Origin: Pigoraptor vietnamica
Taxonomy: Eukaryota > Opisthokonta > Filasterea
DNA length: 23,062 nucleotides
Direction: 5' to 3'
NCBI GenBank assembly: GCA_943704525.1
Contig: CALSCQ010000625.1
Location: forward strand, 12,501-35,562
Shown: positions 8,407 to 19,546 of the stretch, in pieces
How the letters are laid out: every line of letters starts with the position of its first letter
Numbering within the stretch: the first letter of the stretch is position 1
The notes under the pieces: generated by a model
What the model was told of the DNA's origin: nothing
The model's input: the letters and a program-made list of their open reading frames with translations, nothing else
Databases searched by the model: none
Program-made: the position numbers and the translations under genes

Positions 8407-11400
8407 CTACAGCCCAACTGGGCCGGCGAGCATCTCCCACAGCGCGGCGCAGAGAGTGTTGACAATCGCGCCCACGTGCTCACGTTCCACAGCACCGTGC
8501 GGGTCTTCGGCGGGTGCGTTCGACTGGTGCAGCTCGCGCCGGACCGCGTCGATGCGTGCCACATTGTGCCGGCTGTGGCGGAGATGCACGAGCATGTCGC
8601 CAAAGTTGGGGTTGAAGACCACCACGTGGCGCTCCCCAGACTCGCCGGCGACCTCGCGCGCTGTGTCCGCGTGGTGCTCGGCGACGAATTGCAGCACAGC
8701 GTCCCACTTGATGGCGCCGAGGGCGTAGAGCGCGCCGAGCGACGGGTCCATGTCCTGCACGGGCCACCGGTGCACCAGCCGCATCAGCGCCTCAAATTCC
8801 GCCGCCGTAACGCCGGCGTTTCCGAGCCCAGGAGCCCCCGCCAGCAGTTTCCCCCAGAGGTGCTCGCGGTGGTAATGCACCTTGGCCTCCTGCACCATGG
8901 CAGCCAGGCGGCCCTCCGCGTTTCTGACGAGGTCGTCGAGGGGCGGCGCGGGCGCGGCCACGTGGGCCTCCGAATGAAGCGCGGGAATGGGATACAGATT
9001 CCGCTTGTCAATCACAATCACGTAGTACTGCAGCGTGAGCGTCTGCGGGCGGGATACTGCGCCGCGCGCGTCACCCTGGCCGTCGTCCTGCGCAAAAGCC
9101 ACCAGGCAGTACCCGTGGCCGCCCTCCGACGTCGCGACCGACGGCACACTCGCCCGCGGCGCAAAGTCGGGCCGGCGGGACGTGACGAACACGGCCCCGG
9201 GCACGGCGCGGTGCCTCAGACTGATGAAGCCGTAGTGCGACGCGCGGTTGATCATGTACGCCACGAATGCCTCGATGGCCGCGCCCGAGCCCGCCGGTGG
9301 CGTCGGCCCGTCCCACTCGAACGCCACCCCGCCGCGACGCAGCCGATTGCGCGCAAAAGTGGCCGTGACGGGGAATTCCGCGAAGAACTCGTCGAGCAGC
9401 CCGCGAAGATCCGTGCGGGGGAAAGCAAGCGAGGGCTCGGCCAGAAAGGACTCGAGCTGGCGCAGGTGAAAGTCGTAGGCGAACGAGTTGATGTGCAGGA
9501 GGTCCTTGAAGCGCGCGCACTCGCGGGCAAACCGGCGCGCGGGCTCCCCCAGCAGGCCGCCGTGCGCCGCGGCCGTGTCAAAGGCGTGCAGATTGACGCA
9601 CGCGTACCGCTCGCGGAAGCACACCTCCACGAGGACAACGCCGCCGCCAAAGCACTGCTGCGCGTAACGCTTTGCTCCGCGCGCGGCTGAGGCCTGCGAT
9701 TCGCCGGCGCGCACCGACTGCGCCCCACCCGAGAGACCAAGGTGATCGGCGGGCGCCACGGGCACCACCGAGAACCCCAGGGACTCGAGATACGCGAGGT
9801 ACTGCTGCACAAAGGCGCCCGTGATGCGCACAGCAAACGCCTCTTCCATGGCCGCGTCGTCGCGCGCGTCCCTCTCCCCGCGGCGAGTGGGTGCCAGGAA
9901 CAGCAGCGGCCGACGGCAGTAATGGACGAGGCGCGACGATCGCTTCACAACGCCCATGCTCACAGGGGGTCCGCGTGCGCGCTCGTCACGGTCGTTGGCG
10001 CCTCCCACGCCGCGTGTGGCGCGGTCCCGATCGCGGGCGTCGCGCGCTCCGCCGCTCCATCGCATATGCACGCTGCGCAAGGCAGCAAGACGGTCGGCGG
10101 CGCGCGCTGCGTGTGACGCAATGCGCTGGAGCTGTTCGCCCTGCCGGCGCACGGGATCCGAGCTGTCGTACAGCCCTGCGCCGGAAGCGGCGTACACGTG
10201 GGGCGGCAAGGCCTCGCGGAGGAGCGATTCGAAGAGCGCCTGGTCCATCTCGCGGCGGCGTCGAGCGTCCTTGTCGCGCTGCCCGCCGCGCCGACCCTGC
10301 GCCTGCTGCGCCACAACTTGCGCGAGGCCGCCGTGCACCGTCGCGGACTGTGCCAGCGCCGGTTTGCCCTGCGGACTGCCGAGCGTGAGAGACTGGCGCC
10401 GCGTTAGCGTCGACGTCCAGCGGTTGAAGTGCGGCGATGGCCCTGCGGCCATTGACGCCCCTCCCTTCGTCGCTGGGGAGGCCACGGCCGGGGCGTCCCG
10501 AGGGGCTCCAGGCGCAGACGGGCGCACGCGTGGCGGCACCGGTGCATTCAACAGTGCCTCGAGAGCATCCACGCCGAGCACAGAGCGATCCCCGTCCGCA
10601 CCCTCCTCCACCACCCCAAGGGAGCGTACGGCCGGGTGCGACGGCCGGGACGCATGCAGCAGGTGCCCGGCGTGGTGACCGAGGCCCATCTTCTGGAGGA
10701 GCACCGTGCCGAGCAGCGAGGACCGGTGCGCGTGCCACGACAGAATGCGCGCGATGGACGCGTCCAGCGCCTCGCGCACCTGGGGCATCAGATTGTACGA
10801 GCGCGCAACGATGCGGTCGCGCAGCACCGTGACACTGACAAGGCACCGCCGCGGGACGACCACGCTGCCCATCCCGTCCACGGTGACGGCGGCGTCCTCG
10901 TGCATCACGTGACGGGCGTGCTCGGGGCCGCCGGGGACACCCGCTGCCGACTCCGTCGCCGAGAACAGGGACAGACGGTCGCCCTCGTCGTGCGGCAGCC
11001 CGCCTGGCCCCGCGCCCGCCCCGTCCAACCACATCCCCGATGAGCTTGCGAGAATGACGTACGTGGGGCGGCTCGAGTGCGTGGGCGGGCCGCAGTCCAG
11101 GCCGTCCAGATGCGACGCGTGCGCGGTGCTTGCCACGTACGCGGCGCCGCACTCGCGAAAGAGCATCGGTGCGAGGAGGGGCGCGCAATCACTCACCACA
11201 TCGACCAGCTCGGCGACGACGGCGGGGAGGGCCCAACGGGGCAAGGGGGCGCCAAGCACGTGTTCCGCGCGGCCCGCGGACGGCGCCTCCGTGTCGCACA
11301 CGCTGTCGAGAAGGGGCAGCGCGGCCGCAACGACCGGGTTCAGCGAGTCCACCCCTGTACTGTAGGCGGGACCTAGCAAGGACGTCGACAGCAGACGCCC

Positions 11401-14400
11401 TTCCACGGCCATCTCGGATTTCGCATGCGTGCTTGCGAGCACCACACGCTCCACCAAAGCATCGGCCGAAACAGAGCCGCGCACAAACACGCTGACACGG
11501 AAGGCGAACTCGTGGTCCGCTGCGCTCAGGGCGGTCGCATCGTCGGCAGTCGCGGGATTGCCAAAAGGCACGCGCCAGCAAACCTTCCCCCGGCGGACCG
11601 GCGCGACGAACACGCACGCCATGCCCTGCCCGATCGGCGCGGCCGCAGAAGACGCCACGAGGCAGTTGTACAGGAACGCATAGTCTCCGCGTGCGAGCTC
11701 GCAGGCACCCGCCTCGCCCGGAGTGTCCGCGGTCCCCGACCCATCGTCGTCCGGGTGTGCGGGCGCGTCAGCCAGCAGCAGCGGCGTCGTGAATTGCAGG
11801 AGGTTCTGCCGCAGATAGACAAAGAAAGTCAGCGGGGAAGCGCACGCCGGCACGTCCACCACGGCCTGCCGCGCGGGCGCCTCGTCCGGCCGACGCAAGA
11901 ACTCGTGGTCCTCGGCCGTGAGACGGAGTGTCACGTTGCGGGCCATGTTCGTCGAGATGATCGTGAGCGTCGCGCCGGCGATCTTCGCCTCGAGCATTTC
12001 AACCAGGTCGCGCGTAATTTCGGGGCCGGCTGGGTCCACGCCGTATACCTCAAGCACCACGCTCTCCTTCACCTGGCGCCGCAGAGACCGTGCGCGCGCG
12101 CCGTCCGACAGAGACAACTGCGACGACGATGCATTGCGGCCGAGGGGGGGCGCCACAGACAGGTTGAGGGACGAGTCGTCATCGAAAGTACCGTCATCGC
12201 TCGCGTGTACGGCGGGGGAAGGGGCACCGTCAGAGGGCTCTGCCGTGGAACAGAGCGACTCGAGCACCTTGAGGTAGAAGACGGCGCCGCCCTTCTCGCG
12301 ATAAACAAAGAGACTTGGGCGGTTGGTCACCGAGAATGGGCCGAGCGTTCCCGCGATCGCGCGCAGAGCCTGCGTGGAGCGCAGCCGCCAATGCAGGGGG
12401 AAGTGCGTGCGGAAGACACAAGGGCACTCAAACTGCCCGTCGCGAAACAGGACGCGCGCGATCCCGTGGCTGCTCAGGTACACCTCCCCGCCATCGCCCG
12501 CCCCGTCCTCCTCGCGCGCCCATATCTCCTCTTCGGGCGGTGGCAGGAGCAGCGCGCTGCACACGCGCGTCTCGTGCAGCTCGCGCAGCAGCAGGATGCG
12601 GTTCACGCGCTCGCTGGCGGCCCGCACCGCGTCGCGAAGCAGCCGCAGCAGCGCGCCGTGTTCGGCAGTCTCCGCCGCACCCTCCTCGCGCGAGTGGAAG
12701 TGCACCTGGACGCGGTTGCGCTCTGCCCGGAGGACCATCCAGAACGGCAGCGCCCACGTGGCATCCCCGCGGTCACCCGCGGCGCCCGCACTGTCTGGAC
12801 GCACAGCGACAAATGCATCGCCAATGGCGAGGAGCACAAGCCCATCCACCGACAGCGACCGAAACTCGGCCTCGAAGAGCGGGCGGCTCTGTTCCTCGTT
12901 GACAAACTTGAGGGGAATTGAGAACGAGGTGCTCGACGTCGGCAGGGGGCGTGCGAGGCTCCCCACGTGCGCCGTGACCCGCTCGATGGTGGCCTCAGTG
13001 ACCGGGCGTTCGTGGCGCAGGGCCGACACCGTCTCGTCCTCGAGGAGCCAACGGACGTCTGCGCACACAGATTCGACGATGGTGCGGTGGTCGGCGTCCA
13101 GTCCGTCGAGCGGGTCCAGCGTGTGTCCCGCGCCCTCGCTGTCGCCGCCGTAGCTGCTGGCTGCGCCGTCACTGCTGCCGGCGATGCTTTCGTTGCTGGC
13201 GTAGCTCTCGCCAGTGCGGCGGAGGGCACTGCCTGCCGACGAGGACGCATGCGAGTCATCGTCGCTGTCCGCATGGTCCGAATCCTCGCCGCCCGGGCCC
13301 TCTTCCCACCCGTCGCTTCCGCTGGCGTCCTCCTCGCTGCTCAGAGCTGCCTCGGCTGCCTTCACAACGGCGAGCCCTGCAGCGCGCTGCTGGCCGCCCT
13401 CTGTGCGCTCCATGTCCGCAGGCGGCCTTTCCGGAAGGGCGGCAAACTCATCGTCGTCGTCTGCACCGAGAGGCGACATTGTGAGGCAGACGAGGCGCAG
13501 TGTGACATCGAGCGAACCGCGCGCGCCGTCCCCAGGGGGCATCTCCTCCGCGCCCTCCTCCTGCAGAAGTTCCCGCAGAGACGTCGGCAGCGTCGACACT
13601 GACACGTTGTTGTAGTACGAGCCGCCCTCCTGGCGACGGTGCCGCACAGTGCACTCCAGGCGCACAAACAGCGGTGAGGCCGCCTCGCCCTCCTCGGCTA
13701 TTTCCGCCACCTCCGCCGCCTGCCGTGCGGCATCCGCCCGGCGTGCGTGGCCATGCTCGTCCTCGGAATCGGCAAGGAACTCGCCGTCCGAAGACGCGAG
13801 GAGGGCGTCGTCCGTGCTTGGGCCAGGAACAGCCGCGGCCGCAGCCACCGTCGCGCCGCCACCTGGGGCATTCGGCTGGGTGAGATAGAAGTACTCGTCG
13901 TTACCCGGCACTGGCTGAAAGTGCCGCGAGAGGATGGCAGCAAAGCGCCGGGATATGCTGCGGCGCAAACTCTCGCCGCCAGCGGCATCCCCGTCGCCCA
14001 CGGGCTCAGCGCGGGAGAGGGCCTGCAGAAACGCCGTGACGTCGATTTCAACGTACGCCTCTTCGCACGACTCCATCGCGGCCATGAAGTCCCCGATGGA
14101 CACGGCGAGCCCGCACTGCAGGCTGCGGTAGACGCCCACCACGTAGTTGCGACCGAGCGCGTTGCGCACGGACGACCAGAAGCGGCCAGAGTCCCGCGTG
14201 AGCGCGCCCGCAGAGACAAGACCGGGGACATCTTCAATCGCCTCGTCGTCAAGTTCGGCCGTGCCGAGATCGCCGGCGAGGCACTCGGCGCGATCGCACT
14301 CGAACAGGTGCACAACCATCTCGTCCGCACTGCCCTCAAACGCCCCGTCGGCTTGCACGTCCGATCCAAACATGCCCCCGCCCTCGCCGCGAGAAGCAAT

Positions 14401-17400
14401 GTTGGGCGACGTTGGCGCACTCTCGCCATAGCGGTCCGTACGTGCGACATGGAGCGGAAGGACTGCGAGGACGAACGAGGATGCCGAGAGCCCCTTCACG
14501 AAGCAACGGCACCATCGCGCGTCGCCTGCCGGGAGTGGCGCACCCAGCACGATCTCGTGCATCGCCCGCAGCGAAGAGTCGCCCAACTGGACCTCGGCAT
14601 CAGCCAGCGCCGCAAGCGACTTTTGCGCAAGGCGAAGCAGGATGCCGTTGGTGCCCTCGTCGGCGCGGGCCAGCGCGTCCCGTTCCCTCCCGCCCTCCTC
14701 CACCATCGGAAGCGCGGGCGGCGCAAAAAGCGGCTGCCTGAGCGCCACGTGCGTCGCGCCGCCGAGCAGCAGCGAGGGGTCAAAGTCTGGACGCGAAACC
14801 TCGACCGTTGCAATGCCGACGACAGCTGCGGCTTCGTCCGCCTCCGCCCGCTCGTTGCGGACGAGCGCGAGGATCGCGTCGCACGTATGGAGCGCAGACA
14901 CGACGCGGTGGTCACCCTCGTGGATCGCCGCGAGCCACTCGGCGTGCCCCAGGCGATTGCCATCCCAGGTCACGGCCCCGTGCTGCGGCTCAATCCACAG
15001 GTGCGACGAGAGGGAGGCGCCGGCTGGAATGCAGCAGAACTGCACGAGCGTGGGCTGGGATGCGCGGCGACCCTCCGCCTCAAACGATTCCTCCGCCACA
15101 AAAGTCAGCTCACCCACGGGCTCGTGTGCAATCGGCACAAAGCGCTCCCGCTTTCGCCGCGCCACGAGTGCACGCGCGGCGTCACGGGCGGTCGCTGCTG
15201 CGAGTGGCCAAGCGACCGACCTACGGCTGAGGAATGCACGCAGCACGGGCATCAGGCCTGCTCTGGGGTGGTCTGCAGGTGCAAAGCTCCCCGACGACGC
15301 CGCGGGGTGCACCAGAAGGTCACGGAGCGGCTTCGTCGACACAATCGCGACTGGCATTGCCTCGACGGTGGCCGAGAGGGCGCCGACAAGATCCGCGGTG
15401 CAGTCACGGCGCAGCGCCGGCGTTGCGCCGTAGAAGCCGAGGCGAACCGAGAGCACCGCCGCGGCGTCCCACGCCAGGCGGGCGACGCAGAAGCCGTCGG
15501 GTCGCGCGCCATTTCCGCCCGCGCGGGCAAGGAAGCGCACAAACGACTGCCCTCCCACGAGGGGGAATGCGCACCACTGGCGCAGGTGCGACGCAACCGC
15601 CGCCGTCGCCCGCTGGGGCCGCGGAATGAACTCGGGCTCTTCTGTCGCGCCGTCGGCGGGCGCCAAGGACGAGATGCGGCCCACGCAGAGGTGAAGGTGC
15701 CACACAGAAAGCGGCAGCGACGCCACCACGGACCAGAACGCCCCAAAGGCAGCCTCGGGCGCGCCATCGGACCGTCCTGGGACGAGCATCGGCAGTCCGG
15801 ACAGCCCGCGCGGCCCCGCCACTTCCGGCGCCTGCGACTGGCGGTACATGCCCCCCGTACGCACAGCGACCGGTACAGCGTGGCACGCGGGGTTGGCCAA
15901 GAACGACGCAAAGTGCGCGTTCACGTGGTCCGCCTCCTGCACCGCCGCCACAAACGCCAGCAGTGCAGCCACATGCTCGCTTGGGGCGCCCATTGGGCGT
16001 GCCGCGTCGGCAGCGCCGCCCCCGGCGTCCTTCGCGGCCTTCAGCAGCCGCAAGAGGCCGTACGTGCCCACGACAGACACCTCGGCGCCCGTCAACGCGC
16101 CCGGGGTGAGGGACCACCCGCGTCCGTCGGCCACCGGCCACTGGCCACGCACGACGACCTCGATCCGAGCGTGCTGTTGCCACGGAAACGCCAGGTGCAC
16201 CGCGACCCCCTCCTCCGTCGCATGGATGCGCTCAAGGCGGAACCCGTCACGCACGCGCGCCTCCACGGCCACTCCGAGGGGCGATACAAGCGGAAACTGC
16301 CGAATGCGCCGGCGCATTACGGGCACGGGCAGCGCACTCGCGCCCGTTGCCACGCACCCCGACACCGCCACAGCCGAATTCATCGTCGCCGCCGACGCAA
16401 CGAGCATTTCGCGGGACACAGATGCCGCCTCCGTCGCGCCCAACAACACCCGGCCGCCGGACCATCGGCAGAGGTCGTTGTCGCCCACGCACGGCCACAT
16501 CCATGACGCCGACCCGTCTCGCGTCAGGAGCGCAAACTGCAGCGGGTTCATGCCGCAGTCCGCCGCGAGGGACCCGCACGGTGCTTCCCGGATGCTCGGC
16601 GTGGGGCCCACGGCCGCGTCCTGTTTGGCACTGTCATCCGGGGCGTGCGTCCCATTCGCGCGCGCCGCCAACGCCGCACTGCCGTCCCCTCCGTCGCCCG
16701 CGGCACCAGCACTCTCATCGGCCGCCGGCGAAGTCGTCGACACAGCGGCGACGCACTCGGCCGCAGAGAGGAAAGCACCTCCCGTCGCGCGCGCAAGCAT
16801 GCACGCAATGTCCGAGTTCGGAACATACCCAAGCGCAGCCGTCGCCGCCCCCGCACTGCCGGGGCCGAGCTGCACAAACGAGCACGCAGCCTCGCGCCGC
16901 CAGAACATCGACAGCACGCCGTCGAGGGGCGCGAGGGGATCGGGGCTGCCCAGCACGCAGTCGCTCAGCACCACCACCGATCCCGCGGCATCCTCGGGAA
17001 GCGCGCCGAGCACGAAGAGCCCTGCCTGCGCAAGGCCTACAAGGCCTCCGTCCGCCGCATGGGTGCCGTCCGGTACGCCGACCGACGCTGTCTCACACAC
17101 CCACAGCTGTCGCTGGACCGTTGCCGTGATGGCGTCGACCGTGTCCGGGGCAAGCGTGGCGCCGTGCACGAGCGTGCGCACGGGCGACGACCGGTCGTGG
17201 GCAACGACGCTCACCGTGGTTTCGATGAGCGGCGGCGCACCGCATCCGCGCGGCTGGCTCAAGGGCGCCGAGAGGCAGCGCAGGCAGGCCGTGAGCGCCG
17301 GCGCCATATCGTCGAGCACCACTCGCCCAGTCCCGGCGTGCACGCACACGGCCGACGGACTCAGGTCCAGCACAAACACGATGCGGTTTCGCCGCGCAAC

Positions 17401-17872
17401 GAACGTGACGCGCGTATCGGGGACTGCGAGGATCGGGCGTGCCATGCCTATGCCGCCGGGCGAGAGGGGCGCCACCGCCGGCAGCGGCTGGAGCGGCGTG
17501 ATGCCCGGGGAGGGGGGCACATCACCCGGCGCTTCGTCCATGTCGGCGAACGCACGCGCGCCGTCCGGCACAGAGACCGTCCGTCCACTTCCACGCAGCC
17601 GGAACACGGCCGCGTCGCGCGCTCGCACGGCGTCATCCTGGAGAAAGGCTGTCAGTGCACGGGACACACGGCGCAATGGGGTGCAGCCGCGCCATCCGAA
17701 CCTCAAGATTGGCCGTTTCCACGACGACCGGGGCGTATAAGTTACGCAGGACCCACGAAGCCCTCTCGCTGCGCGTCCACGCACACCCGTCGCCGCACAC
17801 GAGGGCCACGTGCGCGGCCTCCTCGCCCTGCACACCCACCGTCAACAACAACGCAGACACACCCACGCCCAT
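8407..17872 (-). CDS. SZT2 homologue (KICSTOR subunit), giant protein, 2 exons
   Basis: SZT2 in animals is the largest subunit of KICSTOR, which anchors GATOR1 at the lysosome and turns mTORC1 off under amino acid starvation. Exon 1 is 17872-17702 and exon 2 is 17637-8407 (one 9.2 kb exon); about 3,133 residues against roughly 3,430 in human. Exon 1 gives EEAAHVALVCGDG, then RSERASWVLRNLY, aligning with the human SZT2 N-terminus (EEAGQVFLLMKKD, then RNVRLAWFLNHLH). Exon 2 has VPDTRVTFVARRNRIVFVLD then LSPS (about 129-152), matching the human VPSTRVTF and ELDLSPS block. Next come SVVVLSDCV and EAACSFVQLG, and YVPNSDIACMLARATGGAFL. The intron (17638-17701) has an uncommon donor, GTTCGG, but phases agree; an RNA read would settle it. 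A long acidic Ser/Asp/Glu low-complexity stretch lies around 13120-13360, with another near 13690-13800. The stop is TAG at 8407-8409. Confidence 0.88.
13120..13360 (-). other. Acidic, Ser/Gly-rich low-complexity segment within SZT2
   Basis: Within the SZT2 reading frame this stretch encodes runs of Glu, Asp, Ser and Gly, with pieces such as SSEEDASGSDGWEEG and ADSDDDSHASSS, over roughly residues 1480-1565. It is probably a disordered linker between folded blocks. Many Ser residues followed by acidic residues look like casein kinase II sites, though this is inference. Confidence 0.6.
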
Positions 17873-18364
17873 ACGCCCCAGGGACCACTGCGGCGGACAC
17901 AGGCGAGCGCACCTTCCCGTCCACTGGGGCGCCCCATCTGTCGCTCGGTGCCGCTGCCATTGCCCGGGGGCGCAGACGCACCGGCCGCGCGCCCCCCGGC
18001 CCAGCCCACGCGGGCGTGCGTGTGAAGGCGGGTCTGTAATCAACACCTACAATAATGCAGCATTAATGCTTGTGTGTGTGTTTGTGTCTGTCTGTGTGTG
18101 TGTGTGTGTGTGTGTTTGCGCAGGCAGTGCGTTGGAACCCCCACATGTTCAACTCAATAACGACGAGGCCTTTGAGAGTTTGTGCACATCGCAGTGTGGG
18201 CTCACGTGACTGTGTGGACAGTCATCAAGGAGACTGACAGCAACAACGGCAACCGCGTCGTTGTGCCCTTCGTTACTGTGTCGGTCGCTGTCTGGCACCT
18301 CCCTGCCCGTCGAGGGACGTGCATGGACTGAGTGGGCGCCGTGCGTGGGCGCTCACACCCCGCA
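17873..18364. promoter_or_regulatory. Shared promoter region between SZT2 and the Ras-like GTPase
   Basis: 492 bp separate the divergent start codons of SZT2 (17872, minus) and the GTPase (18365, plus). The region holds a GT dinucleotide repeat at about 18070-18116 and the 8-bp palindrome TCACGTGA at 18202-18209. The palindrome lies about 155 bp upstream of the GTPase start and about 330 bp upstream of SZT2. No other gene or RNA was seen. In animals the related motif GTCACGTGAC (CLEAR) is bound by TFEB/TFE3 at lysosomal genes; the resemblance is suggestive only. Confidence 0.5.
18070..18116. repeat. GT dinucleotide microsatellite in promoter region
   Basis: A tract of TG/GT units broken by a few T and C interruptions, with about 22 nt of pure GT towards its 3' end. 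It sits between SZT2 and the GTPase gene, outside any coding exon. Confidence 0.9.
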
Positions 18365-18568
18365 ATGAATGTCCTCTCGGGCGCGCCGCGAATGCCCGTT
18401 AAAATTGCGGTGCTCGGGGCGGATGCCGTGGGCAAGACGTCGCTGATCGAGGCCTTTGTGGACAAGGCCCCTCTGCGTCCCGTGGTGCGTGCGTGTGTGC
18501 TGTGCGTGCTGTGTGTGTTATGGTGTGTATTTGTGTGTGTGTATTTGTGTATGTGTGTGTGTGTGCGT

Positions 18569-18620
<52 letters not shown>

Positions 18621-19459
18621 GTGTGTGTGTGTGCGTGTGCGTGTTATCAACATACACATTCTGTCTCGCTGCGTCCCACAGTATGTTCCCACCGTCGAGG
18701 ATGTCTACGAGGTCTATGTCGAGTCGACCAAGGGCAAGGTGGACACGCTCCACATCACGGACACGTCGGGGTCGCCCACGTCGGCACAGATGCGCCAGTT
18801 TTACATCAAGCGCGCGCAGGTGGGCCCTGTTGGGAGTCCGGCTGACTGCTTCGTCAGTGTGACACGGCGCCTCACGCACGCGCTCTGTTGCAGGCGCTCA
18901 TACTCGTGTACGACATTCGGTCGGAGGACTCGTTTCGTCACGTGATGGAGCTGCACAACGAGATTGAGCAGGTTCGGGGCAAGTACGTCCCCGTGTACGT
19001 CGTGGGAAACAAGCTCGACCTCGACGGCGAGCGCACCGTCGACGCCAACGATGCGCGCGAGTGGGCCAACATGCACGGAGGTGCGTGCGCTCCTGTGTCG
19101 CAACCATTGCACTGTCCGCAGGTCCCTGTGCGGCGGTGCCACGGCCGCCCTGCCGTGGTGTCCGGCTCGTTGGATGGGTCGATCGAGTGTTAGTGGGCAG
19201 CCAACAGCCCTGCGGCCAACAGCCCTGCGGCCGCAATTGCGCTACCCCCCCCCCCCCCACATCCCCTCTCCCTTCTCCCGCGGTACTCTGGCTGATCACA
19301 AAGTGCGAATGCGCAGTTGATTTTGCCGAGATGACTGCGCGCAACGCGGAGGACGCGGCGCGGCCATTCTTGGAGGTGTGCCGCACGCTGACGTCGGCCA
19401 AGGGGGTCAAGCGAAAGGTGTCGATGAAAAGCGCCTCGGGCCGCGTCAATACATTGTGA
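18365..19459 (+). CDS. Atypical Ras-family small GTPase (Di-Ras-like switch II), 4 exons
   Basis: Exons 18365-18484, 18682-18819, 18894-19080 and 19317-19459 encode 195 residues. Motifs: P-loop GADAVGKTS (18-26); switch I YVPTVEDVY (41-49, Thr44 as the Mg ligand); G3 DTSG (67-70); G4 NKLD (125-128); G5 EMTA (153-156). The overall fold pattern, such as ALILVYDIRSEDSF, is that of Ras-family GTPases. The switch II sequence ITDTSGSPTSAQMRQF resembles Di-Ras (ITDTTGS, then AMQRL) and Dexras (DTSGN, then AMRRL). Ser71 stands where Ras has catalytic Gln61, as in Di-Ras, so slow GTP hydrolysis is likely. The C-terminus is basic (KGVKRKVSMK) but has no CaaX box. A second Met at residue 10 (18392) is an equally good start. 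It is divergent from SZT2 and convergent with ATG7 (87 bp between stops). NKIRAS (kappaB-Ras) is a weaker alternative match. Confidence 0.85.
18485..18681 (+). repeat. GT-repeat-filled intron 1 of the GTPase gene
   Basis: This 197-nt intron is about 80% GT/GC-T repeat (GT-rich from the donor to about 18645), with over 30 nt of uninterrupted GT around 18580-18614. It starts GTGCGTGCG and ends CCCACAG. The repeat begins at the donor itself, so the 5' splice site sits inside a run of GT-like sites. Alternating purine-pyrimidine DNA of this kind is known to adopt Z-form readily. Confidence 0.9.
19201..19258 (+). repeat. 15-bp tandem repeat and C14 tract in GTPase intron 3
   Basis: Two identical adjacent 15-bp copies (19201-19215 and 19216-19230, CCAACAGCCCTGCGG) are followed by a run of 14 C at 19245-19258, on the sense strand of the 236-nt intron 19081-19316. 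The C run lies about 60 nt before the acceptor. Confidence 0.9.
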
Positions 19460-19546
19460 TCACTTGCAGTGCCCACACTCTATTGTCCGTGCACCATCCA
19501 GCGGGCTGTGGCGCTTGAGAGCCGCACTGCTTTGACGAGAGCCATT

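Noticed and set aside
8320-12921. Other long plus-strand frames (8320-9690, 11425-12921) opposite SZT2
   Set aside because: Same reason: Arg-rich shadows of the sense frame with no motif.
13747-16506. 919-codon open frame on the plus strand opposite SZT2
   Set aside because: It is antisense to a confidently identified SZT2 frame. It has Arg/His/Gly-rich composition with no recognisable family, as expected from high GC at third positions of the sense gene.
17703-17835. Met at 17835 as the SZT2 start, reading straight through without an intron
   Set aside because: That N-terminus is Arg/Cys-rich and unlike SZT2, while the other frame over the same bases encodes the conserved block containing RSERASWVLRNLY. 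A 64-nt intron joins the two frames in phase.
18485-18655. Cys-Val repeat peptide read through GTPase intron 1
   Set aside because: It is translation of a GT microsatellite. The flanking exons join precisely between the P-loop and switch I at a GTGCGT donor and a CAG acceptor.
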